DNA of 64,000 nucleotides, taken from the NCBI RefSeq assembly GCF_016863295.1, contig NZ_BOOP01000021.1:184569-248568 (forward strand). Direction: 5' to 3'. The notes under the pieces were generated by a model. The model had not been told where the DNA came from, searched no databases, and was given only the letters and a program-made list of their open reading frames with translations. Of this stretch, positions 17,495 to 25,913 are shown in pieces. Made by a program: the position numbers and the translations under genes. This DNA is from Planotetraspora phitsanulokensis. GTDB lineage: Bacteria; Actinomycetota; Actinomycetes; Streptosporangiales; Streptosporangiaceae. Each line of letters opens with the position of its first letter. Positions within the stretch are counted from its first letter, which is position 1.

Positions 17495-17839
17495 CTACCA
17501 GGGACCGTAGGGACCCTGGTTGCCGCCGCCCCTGCGGTAGCCGTTCACCGCGGGCTTGACGTCGGCCAGATAGATGCCCGCGGCGATGACCGCCGCGATC
17601 GTGAAGATGTTCGGCAGCCCAAGCCCTGCGCCCCGCCAGTTGACGGCGGCGGCGAACGTGAAGAGAGCCGCGAGGCCCAGGATGACGAGCCAGAGCGGCT
17701 TGGTCTGCTTGCCGGCGGCGGGGAAGGCGCCCTTGGGGATGCGGATCGCATGGATCAGCGCCCACCCGGACATGATGAACGCGAGGACGCTGAGCAGCCA
17801 GAAAATGAGATCCAGCACGCTGTACGTGCTCCCGAGCAT
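17495..17839 (-). CDS. DUF2516 family membrane protein
   Basis: 114 residues with three hydrophobic stretches (about 5-30, 48-65 and 72-92) and a Gly/Pro-rich tail. The pattern fits DUF2516, the family of mycobacterial Rv0476, which also follows hbhA and an XRE-type regulator gene. Here the order is the same: XRE (18467), HbhA-like (18002), DUF2516. GGGAG lies 5 bases before the ATG. Function unknown; a role in the envelope with HbhA is only inferred from conserved order. Confidence 0.75.
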   Translation of the reverse strand: MLGSTYSVLDLIFWLLSVLAFIMSGWALIHAIRIPKGAFPAAGKQTKPLWLVILGLAALFTFAAAVNWRGAGLGLPNIFTIAAVIAAGIYLADVKPAVNGYRRGGGNQGPYGPW

Positions 17840-17941
17840 GGACTCTCCCAGACGGTCATCGACGCTGTCGTCCCCACACTAATGCGCGGAGAGGACCCGT
17901 GTCGCGAGCGAGAGAGCCGTATCACCCCGGAAACGGCGAAC

Positions 17942-17972
17942 GGCCCGCCCCCGGGTCAGTTAGGGGCGGGCC
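17942..17972. terminator. Terminator after the HbhA-like gene
   Basis: 10-bp G/C stem 17942-17951 with 17963-17972 and an 11-base loop, 30 bases past the HbhA-like stop on the minus strand. It separates that gene from DUF2516, so the two may be only partly cotranscribed. Confidence 0.6.
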
Positions 17973-18001
17973 GGGCGACGCGTCGCATCGCGGTTCCGTC
18001 G

Positions 18002-18463
18002 TCAGGAGTGCGAGCGCTTGGCGCCGGACTTCCTGGCGGTTCCGGTGGTGGTCCGCTTGGGGGCGCCGTTGGCGGTCGCGCGGGTGGTGCTCGCGGACTC
18101 GGAGACTTCGGCGAGCTCGTGGGCGGCCTCGCCGCTCACCTTGCTCACGATCTTGCGGCCGCGCAGCGCGAACTCCTCGTAGAGCTCGGTGAACCTGGCG
18201 GCGGCGGTGTCGGCGTACGCCTTGGCCTTCTCGGGGAAGTCCTTGGCGGCGGCCTCGGCCCTGTCCTGCACGGTGGTGGCGTACTCCCGCGCCTTGACGG
18301 GGAGGTCCTTGGCGGTCTCCCGCAGGTCGCCCTGACGGGACTGGAACCTCTGCAGCTGCTCGGGCAGCTCGCGGATCTTCTCCACGGCGAAGTCCCCGGC
18401 GCCGGTCAGCGCGTAGAAGGGCTTGGACTCGGTGATCTTCTTGACCTCGGTCGCGAGGGTCAT
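18002..18463 (-). CDS. Heparin-binding hemagglutinin (HbhA)-like protein
   Basis: 153 residues. Residues 1-120 form long amphipathic helices with a repeated Ala/Glu/Lys pattern (AKDLPVKAREYATTVQDRAE), a likely coiled coil. The last 30 residues are Lys/Arg/Thr-rich (PKRTTTGTARKSGAKR), the Lys-rich tail that in mycobacterial HbhA binds heparin and anionic lipids. In actinomycetes without a host, relatives are linked to polar growth or lipid bodies. It starts 3 bases after the XRE regulator stop, with GAAGGA upstream, and is surely cotranscribed with it. Confidence 0.8.
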   Translation of the reverse strand: MTLATEVKKITESKPFYALTGAGDFAVEKIRELPEQLQRFQSRQGDLRETAKDLPVKAREYATTVQDRAEAAAKDFPEKAKAYADTAAARFTELYEEFALRGRKIVSKVSGEAAHELAEVSESASTTRATANGAPKRTTTGTARKSGAKRSHS

Positions 18464-18466
18464 GGA

Positions 18467-18901
18467 CTATCCTTCCTTCTCCGGCGTGATGCCGTTACGT
18501 GGGGGAACCGGGTCGTCCCCGAGATCATCGGCCGATTGCGGCGGCCGAGCGGAATCAGCGGCCCGGTTCTCCTTGTGGAACGATTCGTAGATATCGATGA
18601 GCACCTGGCGTTGCCGCCCGGTGAGTGTGACATCGGCTCGGATCGCCGCGAGCACGTCGCTGTGCGGCTCACGGTCCTCGATGAGGCCGGCCTGCACGTA
18701 CAGCGCCTGGGCCGAGATGTGCAGCCCCTTGGCGATCTGGTTCAGGATCTCCGCGCTCGGCTTACGCAGGCCTCTTTCGACCTGGCTCAGGTAGGGGTTC
18801 GACACCCCCGCCTGAGCGGCGAGCTGACGGAGAGAGATCTTCGCCTGCTGCCGCTGCTGGCGGATGTACTCGCCGAGCGAGCCGACCTTGGGCAGTTCCA
18901 T
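18467..18901 (-). CDS. XRE-family regulator upstream of the HbhA-like gene
   Basis: 144 residues. The helix-turn-helix covers about residues 10-65 (LGEYIRQQRQQAKISLRQLA, then GVSNPYLSQVERG). A C-terminal region with LTGRQRQVLIDIYESF follows, as in the Rv0474 type. ATG 18901 is chosen because the family start MELPK... lies there. The intergenic region just upstream has a perfect palindrome and a longer inverted repeat, likely for autoregulation. It is the first gene of an operon with the HbhA-like gene. Confidence 0.85.
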   Translation of the reverse strand: MELPKVGSLGEYIRQQRQQAKISLRQLAAQAGVSNPYLSQVERGLRKPSAEILNQIAKGLHISAQALYVQAGLIEDREPHSDVLAAIRADVTLTGRQRQVLIDIYESFHKENRAADSARPPQSADDLGDDPVPPRNGITPEKEG

Positions 18902-18925
18902 GCCCCAAAGTCTGCCGCAGGGTGC

Positions 18926-18960
18926 TTGCAATTGCAAACTAGCTGATAAACACCAGCTAG
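18926..18960. promoter_or_regulatory. Palindromes upstream of the XRE-HbhA operon
   Basis: TTGCAATTGCAA at 18926-18937 is a perfect 12-base palindrome. Next to it CTAGCTG (18939-18945) and CAGCTAG (18954-18960) form a 7-bp inverted repeat with an 8-base spacer. Both lie 25-60 bases before the XRE start, a natural place for an autoregulatory operator. Confidence 0.55.
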
Positions 18961-18970
18961 CACCCAACGG

Positions 18971-19888
18971 TCAGCCAGGAATCAGCCAAAGCAGCGGGGC
19001 GGACGCGGTCAGCAGGGCCGACCCGAAAAGGATCAGGTAGCGGGTGTGGGCCGGCAGCTCCACCGCCGGATTGACGAGGCGGTTGACGCGGGCCATCACG
19101 TTCGACACGGCGGAGGCGCCCAGGGCCCCCTGCGGGGTGGGCAGCGACGAGGCGGAGCCGAACCGGAGCAGGGCCGTCGCCAGGGGCTTGGGATAGCAGT
19201 GGCGCAGGGCGCGGTCGTCGGCCGCCATCTCGATCAGCAGGCTCACCGACGCGTGGGCGTCGCGGACCACGGCCGACCAGGGCAGCGCCCGGCGAAGCGC
19301 GGCGAACGGCAGCAGCACCAGGTCGTGCCGCTCCCGCACGTGGGCGGCCTCGTGCGCGAGCACCGCGTCGAGCTCGTCGGGCGACAGCAGGCTCAGCGTC
19401 CCGTCGCTGATCACCACGTGTGACTTCTTCAGCCCCGGAAGGCAGTAGGCGGCGGCGCCGGGGAAGTCCACCACGCGGACTCCCGGCACGGCGGGCTCGT
19501 CCCTGGCGATCAGCGAGAGCAGCACGCGGTGCCGGTGCCTGGCACGCAGCGTCTGGGTTCCGGCGGCGAGCAGGACGACGACCAGTACGGCCAGCAGCGC
19601 CAGCCCTGCGGCGAGCGAGCCGAGCCGTACCACGTCGTGCGGTTCGGCGACGCCGTACTCCAGCGTGGTGAGCAGGGCGGCGAGACCGTGGACGACACCC
19701 CGCCTGTACGGCTCGAGCGCGTAGGCCAGCAGGGCCCCGGTGGAGGCGAGCCCCCAGGTCACCCCGAGCGACTGCCACAGGAGGATGGCCGTGCGCGGGG
19801 CACGCCACGTCCAGCGCGCCGACGTCAGCCGCCAGGCGGCCAGGGCGCAGATCGTGGCCAGGGCCGCTAAGACCGCCGCCGCGATCAC
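18971..19888 (-). CDS. M56 family membrane peptidase, BlaR1/MecR1-like
   Basis: 305 residues. Membrane helices near 3-20, 35-60, 90-110 and at the C-terminus (TRYLILFGSALLTASAPLLW). The gluzincin motif HEAAH is near residue 178, with EMAADDRAL downstream giving the third zinc ligand. There is no penicillin-binding sensor domain, so this is the short M56 form that may cleave the paired BlaI-type repressor in response to an unknown signal. Its ATG overlaps the BlaI stop by 4 bases (19885-19888), so the two are coupled. Confidence 0.85.
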   Translation of the reverse strand: MIAAAVLAALATICALAAWRLTSARWTWRAPRTAILLWQSLGVTWGLASTGALLAYALEPYRRGVVHGLAALLTTLEYGVAEPHDVVRLGSLAAGLALLAVLVVVLLAAGTQTLRARHRHRVLLSLIARDEPAVPGVRVVDFPGAAAYCLPGLKKSHVVISDGTLSLLSPDELDAVLAHEAAHVRERHDLVLLPFAALRRALPWSAVVRDAHASVSLLIEMAADDRALRHCYPKPLATALLRFGSASSLPTPQGALGASAVSNVMARVNRLVNPAVELPAHTRYLILFGSALLTASAPLLWLIPG

Positions 19889-20241
19889 TCCTCCTCCAGC
19901 TCCGTGAGGGCTTTTCGCAGGATCTCGGCCTCGGAGCCGGAGACGGCCTGCGCGAAGCGCGTCAGCGCCGCGTCGCGGTCACCGGTCATGTCCAGGGCTT
20001 CGAGCATGAGCTCGGCGACGTAGGCGTCGCGGCTCGCGGCGGGCTGGTAGCGCCAGGCGCGCCCGTCCCTGGTGCGGGTGAGGAATCCCTTGCGAGAGAG
20101 CCGATCGAGTACGGTCATCACAGTGGTAGGCGCGAGATCGCGGTCCTCGATCATGCGCCCGACCTCGCGGGCGGTCAGTGGGGCGTTCTCCGCCCAGAGG
20201 ATGTCCATGATGCTGCGTTCAAGCTCGCCGAGACCCTTCAC
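19885..20241 (-). CDS. BlaI/MecI-family repressor
   Basis: 118 residues from GTG 20241. The winged-helix domain has LGELERSIMDILW and LAPTTVMTVLDRLSRKGFL, the signature recognition region. A C-terminal helical dimerisation part follows, containing the cleavage region in relatives. GTG 20241 is favoured because TAGGCT on the minus strand (20254-20249) is 7 bases upstream. A palindrome, GTAGTACTAC, lies immediately above this box, fitting autorepression. Its partner is the M56 peptidase; the divergent macro-domain gene is a likely second target. Confidence 0.88.
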   Translation of the reverse strand: MKGLGELERSIMDILWAENAPLTAREVGRMIEDRDLAPTTVMTVLDRLSRKGFLTRTRDGRAWRYQPAASRDAYVAELMLEALDMTGDRDAALTRFAQAVSGSEAEILRKALTELEEE

Positions 20242-20248
20242 GACGTTC

Positions 20249-20270
20249 AGCCTACCCGGGGTAGTACTAC
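20249..20270. promoter_or_regulatory. BlaI-type operator and -10 box between blaI-like and macro-domain genes
   Basis: GTAGTACTAC (20261-20270) is a perfect palindrome of the TACT/AGTA type bound by BlaI proteins in actinobacteria. CTACCCGGGGTAG overlaps it at 20252-20264. The minus-strand -10 TAGGCT is at 20254-20249. The whole gap to the divergent macro-domain gene is only 51 bases, so one site can control both directions. Confidence 0.65.
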
Positions 20271-20292
20271 GTCCCGTAGAGAGGTAAGACAG

Positions 20293-20808
20293 ATGAAGCT
20301 CGTTCTGGTCGAGGGCGACATCACCGAACAGCGCGTGGACGCGATCGTCAACGCGGCCAACTCCTCGTTGATGGGGGGCGGCGGGGTCGACGGCGCGATC
20401 CACAGGCGCGGTGGTCCGGAGATCCTGGAGGAGTGCCGGGCGCTGCGCGCCTCGAAGTACGGACGCGGGCTTGCCGTGGGCGCGGCGGTGGCCACCACGG
20501 CCGGCCGGCTTCCGGCCCGGTGGGTGATCCACACCGTCGGGCCCGTGTACTCGCGGAGCGAGGACCGGTCCCATCTGCTGGCCTCCTGCTATCGGGAGTC
20601 GCTGAACGTCGCGGACTCGCTGGGCGCCTCGACCGTGGCCTTCCCCGCCGTCTCGACGGGAATCTACCGATGGCCGATGGCGGACGCCGCCCGCATCGCC
20701 CTCACGGCGGTACGGCAGGCCGGGTCCAGTGTCACCGAGGTCCGTTTCGTGCTATTCAGTCCCGCAGCTTATGCGGAGTTCGAGCAGGCCTTGGGGGACA
20801 TGGGGTAA
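20293..20808 (+). CDS. Macro-domain ADP-ribose/O-acetyl-ADP-ribose hydrolase
   Basis: 171 residues, a single macro domain of the YmdB/MacroD type. Motifs: GDITEQRVDAIVNAANSSL with the catalytic Asn pair, GGGGVDGAIHRRGG with the catalytic Asp, HTVGPV, and AFPAVSTGIYRWP for the phosphate loop. It removes ADP-ribose from acidic residues or deacetylates O-acetyl-ADP-ribose. GAGAGG lies 8 bases before the ATG. It shares a 51-base divergent promoter region with a BlaI repressor, an uncommon link worth testing. Confidence 0.92.
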   Translation: MKLVLVEGDITEQRVDAIVNAANSSLMGGGGVDGAIHRRGGPEILEECRALRASKYGRGLAVGAAVATTAGRLPARWVIHTVGPVYSRSEDRSHLLASCYRESLNVADSLGASTVAFPAVSTGIYRWPMADAARIALTAVRQAGSSVTEVRFVLFSPAAYAEFEQALGDMG

Positions 20809-20845
20809 GTGTTCTGCCAAGTCTCGTCTTTGGGTATCGAAACGG

Positions 20846-21349
20846 TCAGAGCCACTTGATCAGGTAGATCTCATCGCGTTCCTCGCCGGGCGCGAGCCGG
20901 ATGGAGCGCGCGACCCGGCCGACCTCGTGGTAGCCCACGCTCGCGTAGAAGCCGTCCACGCCCGTGCCGCCCCGGCAGGTGAGCTGAAGCGCCTCCAGTC
21001 CGAGCCGTCTCGCGGCGTCGTCCGCCGCCAGCATCAGTGCCCTGCCGTAGCCCCTGCCCTGGTGCTTGGGGTGGACCATGACCCGCACCACCCACCGCCA
21101 GTGCGCCCGCAACCCGGACCCGTTGTCCGCCAGGATGAGCCAGCAGGCCACGCGGCCCTCGTCGTCGAAGCCGACCAGCAGATCGTCGGAGGTCCGGGCG
21201 AACGCCTTCTCGGCCGTCGGCCTGATGTCGTCCGGTGTCACGGGAGGGACGAATCCGACGGCGCCGCCCGCGTTGGTGACCTCGGTCCAGCAGTCGAGGA
21301 GTTCCTCGAACAGCTCGGCGGTCATCTCGGGGGCAAGGACGAAACGCAT
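20846..21349 (-). CDS. GNAT-family N-acetyltransferase
   Basis: 167 residues. The acetyl-CoA site is VRVMVHPKHQGRGYGRAL (motif A, Q/RxxGxG/A) near residue 95, followed by LEALQLTCRGGTG and GFYASVGYHEVGR (motif B). The substrate is unknown. The frame is open far upstream, but ATG 21349 is the family start and has TAACGT on the minus strand (21362-21357) 7 bases before it. It converges with the macro-domain gene. Confidence 0.85.
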   Translation of the reverse strand: MRFVLAPEMTAELFEELLDCWTEVTNAGGAVGFVPPVTPDDIRPTAEKAFARTSDDLLVGFDDEGRVACWLILADNGSGLRAHWRWVVRVMVHPKHQGRGYGRALMLAADDAARRLGLEALQLTCRGGTGVDGFYASVGYHEVGRVARSIRLAPGEERDEIYLIKWL

Positions 21350-21384
21350 GAATCGGACGTTACCAATCGATGGTGAACGGCGAA

Positions 21385-22194
21385 CTACGGGCCGACGGCG
21401 GTCCAGGGCAGCGTGAGCTCGCCGAGCCGCCATCGTCCGGGACCCCCGGCCGGGGCCGCCGTGACGATCGGCCAGTCGCCCGTCAGCGCCTCGGCCGTCC
21501 TGATCCAGCGCTGGCGCCGGCCGTACGAACCGTAGGGGGCGGACGCGGCCCAGGCGCGGTCCCAGTCGGTCAGGAACGCGTGGACGCGCTCGCCGGGCAC
21601 GTTGCGGTGGATGAGCGTCTTGGGGAGCCGCTCCGCGAGGTCGGAAGGACGCTCGAAGCCGGTGAAGCGGGCCGCGAAGGTCAGCGTCCTGGCTCCCTCC
21701 GCGCCGAGCGCGGCCCACACCGCGCGATGACCCACCTCCGAGCAGGTTCCCTCGACGATCACTCCGGCGGGGTCGATCCTCGACCGCATCAGGTCCCAGT
21801 GCTCCCAGGCCTCGGCCTCGCCGTACTGCCTGAGCACGTTGAACGCCCGCACGACCAGCGGGGACCGCGAGACCGGCAGCTCGAAGCCGCCCCTCCTGAA
21901 CGACAACCCCTCCCGTTCGTACGGCTTGGCCGCGGTGACCCGCGCGGGATCGATCTCCACGCCGACGACCTCGACGGCCGGGTGCACCCGCCGCAGCCGG
22001 GTGAACAACTCGTAGGTCGTGATGTGCGAGGCGCCGTAGCCGAGATCCACCACCAGCGGCCGCGCATCCGACGAGGACCGGAGCAGCGGGCCGCAGACGG
22101 CGGAGATCCATCGATCGGACCGCCGCAGTCTGTTGTGGCCCGTGGTCCCGCGGGTGATCGCCCCGACCGGCCGCCGGACCGGCCGCGCCGTCAC
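21385..22194 (-). CDS. Class I SAM-dependent methyltransferase-like protein
   Basis: 269 residues from GTG 22194. The fold is indicated by VVDLGYGASHITTYELFTRL near residue 47 (motif I, with DLGYG for the usual DxGxG) and VEVVGVEIDPARV (acidic end of strand 2). The rest has no recognised specificity. Its GTG overlaps the SDR stop (GTGA, 22191-22194), so it is translationally coupled. The pair lies beside mshA, but no direct role in mycothiol synthesis can be claimed. Confidence 0.75.
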   Translation of the reverse strand: MTARPVRRPVGAITRGTTGHNRLRRSDRWISAVCGPLLRSSSDARPLVVDLGYGASHITTYELFTRLRRVHPAVEVVGVEIDPARVTAAKPYEREGLSFRRGGFELPVSRSPLVVRAFNVLRQYGEAEAWEHWDLMRSRIDPAGVIVEGTCSEVGHRAVWAALGAEGARTLTFAARFTGFERPSDLAERLPKTLIHRNVPGERVHAFLTDWDRAWAASAPYGSYGRRQRWIRTAEALTGDWPIVTAAPAGGPGRWRLGELTLPWTAVGP

Positions 22195-22940
22195 GAGCCC
22201 TGTGGGACGCGGTACACCTTGTGCTGGGCCGCCTGGGCGCGCGGCCGGACGACCAGCCGGTCGATGTTCACGTGGGAGGGCCGTGTGACGGCGAAGGCGA
22301 TCACGTCGGCGATGTCGTCGGCGGTCAGCGGGTTCGGGACGCCCTCGTAGATCTTGGCGGCCTTCTCGGCGTCGCCGCGGAAGCGGGTCAGCGAGAACTC
22401 CTCGGTCTGCACCATCCCCGGGGCCACCTCGATGATCCGTACCGGCTCGCCGACGAGCTCCAGCCGGAGGGTCTCGGTCATCGACGTCTGGGCGTGCTTG
22501 GCCGCGCAGTAGCCGCCGCCGCCCTCGTAGGAGACGAGCCCGGCCACCGAAGTGAGCATCAGCAGGACGCCGTCGCCCGACTCGATCAGCTTGGGCAGGA
22601 GCGCCTGCGTCATCCGCAGGGAGCCGAGCACGTTCACGTCGTACATGCGCTGCCAGTCGTCCAGCCGGCCCTGCGCCACCGACTCCAGGCCGAAGGCCCC
22701 GCCGGCGTTGTTGACCAGCACGTCGCAACGGTCCAGCGAGGAGGCGAAGGCGGCCACGGACTCCTCGGAGGTCACGTCGAGCGTGGCGGGGCGGATCGAC
22801 GGGACCTCGGTGGCCAGTTTGTCGAGCCGGTCACGCCGCCGTGCCGCCGCGACGACGTCGAACCCCTCGGCAGCCAGGCGGCGGGCCGTCGCCTCGCCGA
22901 TGCCGCTGCTCGCCCCGGTCACCACTGCGGTCTTCGTCAT
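22191..22940 (-). CDS. Short-chain dehydrogenase/reductase
   Basis: 249 residues. Classical [14 protein letters not shown](P)-binding loop at about residue 8, NNAG near 80, catalytic Ser in LTSVAGL and YCAAKHA (YxxxK) near 143-147. The Arg-rich first helix end (AAARRRDRL) suggests NADP. ATG 22940 has GGAGGGG 2-3 bases upstream and starts at the family position; an earlier ATG at 22982 is unlikely. It is cotranscribed with the methyltransferase-like gene. Substrate unknown. Confidence 0.87.
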   Translation of the reverse strand: MTKTAVVTGASSGIGEATARRLAAEGFDVVAAARRRDRLDKLATEVPSIRPATLDVTSEESVAAFASSLDRCDVLVNNAGGAFGLESVAQGRLDDWQRMYDVNVLGSLRMTQALLPKLIESGDGVLLMLTSVAGLVSYEGGGGYCAAKHAQTSMTETLRLELVGEPVRIIEVAPGMVQTEEFSLTRFRGDAEKAAKIYEGVPNPLTADDIADVIAFAVTRPSHVNIDRLVVRPRAQAAQHKVYRVPQGS

Positions 22941-23074
22941 GTCCCCTCCGCGCCCCTGGAAAAATCCGTCAAGGGCCGACATTCTCTCAGGGTCGCGCCC
23001 CGGAGTCGGTCGCTGAGGGGCCAGGGAATCTCGCTGAGATCCTTTCGGTTATAACGATCTCGGAGGTGGTTCGG

Positions 23075-24358
23075 GTGACGCTCAGACGGCGTCGGGTCAA
23101 CCGGGTCGCGACGATCAGTGTCCACACGTCCCCGCTCGACCAGCCGGGCACCGGCGACGCGGGAGGCATGAACGTCTACATCGTCGAGGTCGCGAAACGG
23201 CTGGCCGAGTTGGGCATCGAGGTGGAGATCTTCACCCGCCAGACGGCCCGTGACCTGCCTCCCGTGGCGGAGCTCGCTCCCGGCGTCCTGGTCCGTCACG
23301 TCACCGCCGGGCCGTACGAGGAGCTGGACCGCGCCGACCTCCCCGGTCAGCTCTGCGGCTTCCTGTCCGGCGTGCTGCGCACCGAGGCGATGTACGACCC
23401 GGGCCACTACGACGTCATCCACTCCCACTATTGGCTGTCCGGCCAGGTCGGATGGCTCGCCAAGGAGCGCTGGGGCGTGCCGCTCGTGCACACCATGCAC
23501 ACCATGGCGAAGGTCAAGAACGCGCTGCTCGCGGCGGGGGACAAGCCCGAACCTGGCATTCGGGTGCTCGGCGAGGAGCAGGTCGTGGACGTGGCCGACC
23601 GCCTCGTGGCCAACACCGCCGCGGAGGCCCAGGAGCTGATCGAGCTCTACGACGCGCCCACCGACCGGGTGGCCGTGGTCAACCCCGGAGTGAACCTGAA
23701 GGTCTTCCAGCCCGCGTCCAAGGGCGCCGCGCGGCACAGGCTCGACCTGCCACAGGACGCCCACGTGCTGCTGTTCGTCGGCCGCATCCAGCCGCTGAAG
23801 GCCCCAGACGTCCTGCTCAAGGCCGCGGCACGGATGATCGAGCACGATCCGGCCCTGCGCTCGCGCCTGATCGTCGCCTGCGTGGGCGGTCCCAGCGGCA
23901 ACGGACTCGCCCGCCCCGCCCTGCTGACCGACCTCGCCGCCGAGCTGGGCATCAGCGACATCGTCCGGCTCGCCCCGCCGGCCCCCCAGGACGAGCTCGC
24001 CGACTGGTACCGGGCGGCCGACATGACCGTGGTGCCCTCCTACAACGAGTCGTTCGGCCTGGTCGCGCTGGAGTCGCAGGCCTGCGGCACACCCGTCGTC
24101 GCCGCGTCCGTCGGCGGCCTGCGCACGGCCGTACGCGACGGCCTGTCCGGCCTCCTCGTCGACGGCCATGATCCGGACACCTGGGCGCGGGCCCTGGCCC
24201 GGCTGGTCGACCGCCCGGGATGGCTGGACTTCCTGTCCGCCAACGCCGTACGGCACGCCGTGGGCTTCGGCTGGTCGGAGACGGCCGCCCGCCTGGCCGA
24301 GGTGTACGCGGGCGCCATGGCCCAGCGGCAATGGGCTCCCGTCGCGGTCAACTCGTAG
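23075..24358 (+). CDS. mshA: D-inositol-3-phosphate glycosyltransferase MshA (mycothiol step 1)
   Basis: 427 residues, GT4/GT-B glycosyltransferase joining GlcNAc from UDP-GlcNAc to 1-L-myo-inositol-1-phosphate. Seen: [20 protein letters not shown] near the N-terminus, [22 protein letters not shown] for the phosphate-binding region, and the C-terminal [10 protein letters not shown] (E-x7-E motif). These match MshA specifically. GTG 23075 has GGAGG 8 bases upstream. The TAG stop overlaps the -10 box of the next gene. This enzyme marks the organism as a mycothiol-producing actinomycete. Confidence 0.95.
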   Translation: MTLRRRRVNRVATISVHTSPLDQPGTGDAGGMNVYIVEVAKRLAELGIEVEIFTRQTARDLPPVAELAPGVLVRHVTAGPYEELDRADLPGQLCGFLSGVLRTEAMYDPGHYDVIHSHYWLSGQVGWLAKERWGVPLVHTMHTMAKVKNALLAAGDKPEPGIRVLGEEQVVDVADRLVANTAAEAQELIELYDAPTDRVAVVNPGVNLKVFQPASKGAARHRLDLPQDAHVLLFVGRIQPLKAPDVLLKAAARMIEHDPALRSRLIVACVGGPSGNGLARPALLTDLAAELGISDIVRLAPPAPQDELADWYRAADMTVVPSYNESFGLVALESQACGTPVVAASVGGLRTAVRDGLSGLLVDGHDPDTWARALARLVDRPGWLDFLSANAVRHAVGFGWSETAARLAEVYAGAMAQRQWAPVAVNS

Positions 24359-24367
24359 GCTGGGACC

Positions 24368-24853
24368 ATGAGACCCGATCTGGAAGGCGTGGTGGCGTCC
24401 GCGCTCGTGTCCGCGGAGCTCTCCTACGAGCGGCCCAAGCCGGGCGCCTTCCTCGTCAAACTGCCTGGCCAGCACAAGCTCGCCACGCTGACCTGGCTCA
24501 TCATCGGCGACCAGGCGCTCAACGTCGAGGCGTTCTTCTGCCGCCAGCCTGATGAGAACCACGCCGAGTTCTATCGATGGCTGCTGCTCAAGAACGGCTC
24601 GATGTACGGCGTGCACTTCGCGATCGATCCCATCGGCGACGTCCACCTGGTCGGCCGCCTGCCCCTCGACGCCGTGACCGAGGAGGAGATCGACCGGGTG
24701 CTCGGCTGCGTGCTGACCTACTCGGACGAGTCGTTCGACCGGGCGCTGGAGCTGGGCTTCGCGTCCTCGATCCGCCGCGAGTGGGACTGGCGGGTCAAGC
24801 GGGGCGAGTCCCTCGCGAACCTGCGTCCCTTCGCCCGGGTGATCGACTCCTGA
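24368..24853 (+). CDS. YbjN domain protein (type III secretion chaperone-like fold)
   Basis: 161 residues. The pattern matches actinobacterial YbjN-like proteins that commonly sit between mshA and gpm: GAFLVKLPGQHKLATLTWL and YRWLLLKNGSMYGVHFAID. TAGGCT at 24356-24361, formed partly by the mshA stop codon, lies 6 bases before the ATG (leaderless). No catalytic residues seen; biochemical role unknown. Confidence 0.8.
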   Translation: MRPDLEGVVASALVSAELSYERPKPGAFLVKLPGQHKLATLTWLIIGDQALNVEAFFCRQPDENHAEFYRWLLLKNGSMYGVHFAIDPIGDVHLVGRLPLDAVTEEEIDRVLGCVLTYSDESFDRALELGFASSIRREWDWRVKRGESLANLRPFARVIDS

Positions 24854-24904
24854 CGGGGCCGACGTCAAGGGAGACGAAAGCAGCGCGCCGTTAGGATTGC
24901 CGGC

Positions 24905-25648
24905 ATGGCTACTTTGGTGCTGCTGAGGCATGGCGAGAGCGAATGGAACGTCAAGGGCCTGTTCACGGGCTGGGTGGACGTGACCCTTTCGCCGACCGGT
25001 GAGGACGAGGCGCGGCGGGGCGGGCAGCTGCTGCTCGACGCGGGCATCAGGCCCGAGGTGGTGCACACGTCGGTGCTCACCCGCGCGATCAAGACGGCCA
25101 ACCTCGCGCTGGAGGCGGCCGGCCTGTCGTGGCTGCCGGTGCGCCGCTCGTGGCGGCTGAACGAGCGCCACTACGGCGCCCTCCAGGGCAAGGACAAGGC
25201 CCAGACCCGGGCGGAGTTCGGCGACGAGCAGTTCATGCTGTGGCGCCGCTCCTACGACGTGCCCCCGCCGCCGATCGCGGACGACGACGAGTACTCCCAG
25301 TACGGCGACGCCCGTTACGCCGAGCTCCCCTCTGAGCTGATGCCCAGGACCGAGTGCCTGAAGGACGTCGTCGAGCGCATGCTGCCGTACTGGTACGACC
25401 AGATCGTGCCGGACCTGGCGGCCGGAAAGACCGTGCTCGTGGTGGCTCACGGCAACTCGCTGCGCGCACTGGTCAAGCACCTGGAGGGGATCAGCGACGC
25501 GGACATCGCACAGCTGAACATCCCGACCGGCATCCCGCTCCGTTACGAGCTGGACGGCGACTTCCGCCCGACGGGCGCAGGGGAGTACCTCGACCCCGAG
25601 GCGGCCAAGGCCGCGATCGAAGCCGTCGCCAACCAAGGCAAGAAGTAG
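24905..25648 (+). CDS. gpmA: 2,3-bisphosphoglycerate-dependent phosphoglycerate mutase
   Basis: 247 residues, the normal length. It interconverts 3- and 2-phosphoglycerate in glycolysis. The phosphohistidine motif LRHGESEWN is at residues 7-15, followed by [20 protein letters not shown] and the second catalytic His in [10 protein letters not shown] near 183. TAGGAT at 24892-24897 lies 7 bases before the ATG (leaderless). A strong terminator follows at 25660. Confidence 0.96.
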   Translation: MATLVLLRHGESEWNVKGLFTGWVDVTLSPTGEDEARRGGQLLLDAGIRPEVVHTSVLTRAIKTANLALEAAGLSWLPVRRSWRLNERHYGALQGKDKAQTRAEFGDEQFMLWRRSYDVPPPPIADDDEYSQYGDARYAELPSELMPRTECLKDVVERMLPYWYDQIVPDLAAGKTVLVVAHGNSLRALVKHLEGISDADIAQLNIPTGIPLRYELDGDFRPTGAGEYLDPEAAKAAIEAVANQGKK

Positions 25649-25659
25649 CCCACTTCCCC

Positions 25660-25688
25660 CTCGCGGGACCAGGACACGGTCCCGCGAG
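25660..25688 (+). terminator. Terminator after gpmA
   Basis: Perfect 11-bp stem CTCGCGGGACC/GGTCCCGCGAG (25660-25670, 25678-25688) with a 7-base loop, 12 bases after the stop. No long T-run, as is common in high-GC terminators. Confidence 0.75.
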
Positions 25689-25795
25689 GCCCGCGAGGCC
25701 CGGGAGGCTCGACGCCGTCGCGCCGTCGCGCTGTGGCGTTCGTGGGGCCTGCGGCGGTCAGGCTGGATGCGAGGGGCCTTAAGGGCGCCCCGAGC

Positions 25796-25860
25796 CCGCG
25801 CGAGCGGAGCGAGCGCAATCAAGTACTGAGCCCGCCTCGCCGAAGGCGAGGCAATCAAAC
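25796..25860. repeat. Intergenic repeat-like element with two CAATCAA tails
   Basis: GAGCGGAGCGAGCGCAATCAA (25802-25822) is followed by an 8-bp hairpin GCCTCGCC-gaa-GGCGAGGC (25834-25852) that also runs straight into CAATCAA. Two short hairpin-forming units with the same tail look like a small dispersed element rather than a gene. Confidence 0.45.
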
Positions 25861-25863
25861 ACG

Positions 25864-25898
25864 CGAAAGCCCCGGCCCCCCGAGGACCGGGGCTTTCG
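25864..25898. terminator. Bidirectional terminator before phoU
   Basis: Perfect 12-bp stem CGAAAGCCCCGG/CCGGGGCTTTCG (25864-25875, 25887-25898) with an 11-base loop, 16 bases past the phoU stop on the minus strand. Confidence 0.8.
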
Positions 25899-25913
25899 AG
25901 CCCTTGAGGGAGG

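Noticed and set aside
22937..25858. A 973-codon open frame on the minus strand across mshA and gpmA
   Set aside because: Antisense to strongly recognised genes. Its translation is Arg/His/Gly/Asp-rich low complexity, typical of high-GC shadow frames.
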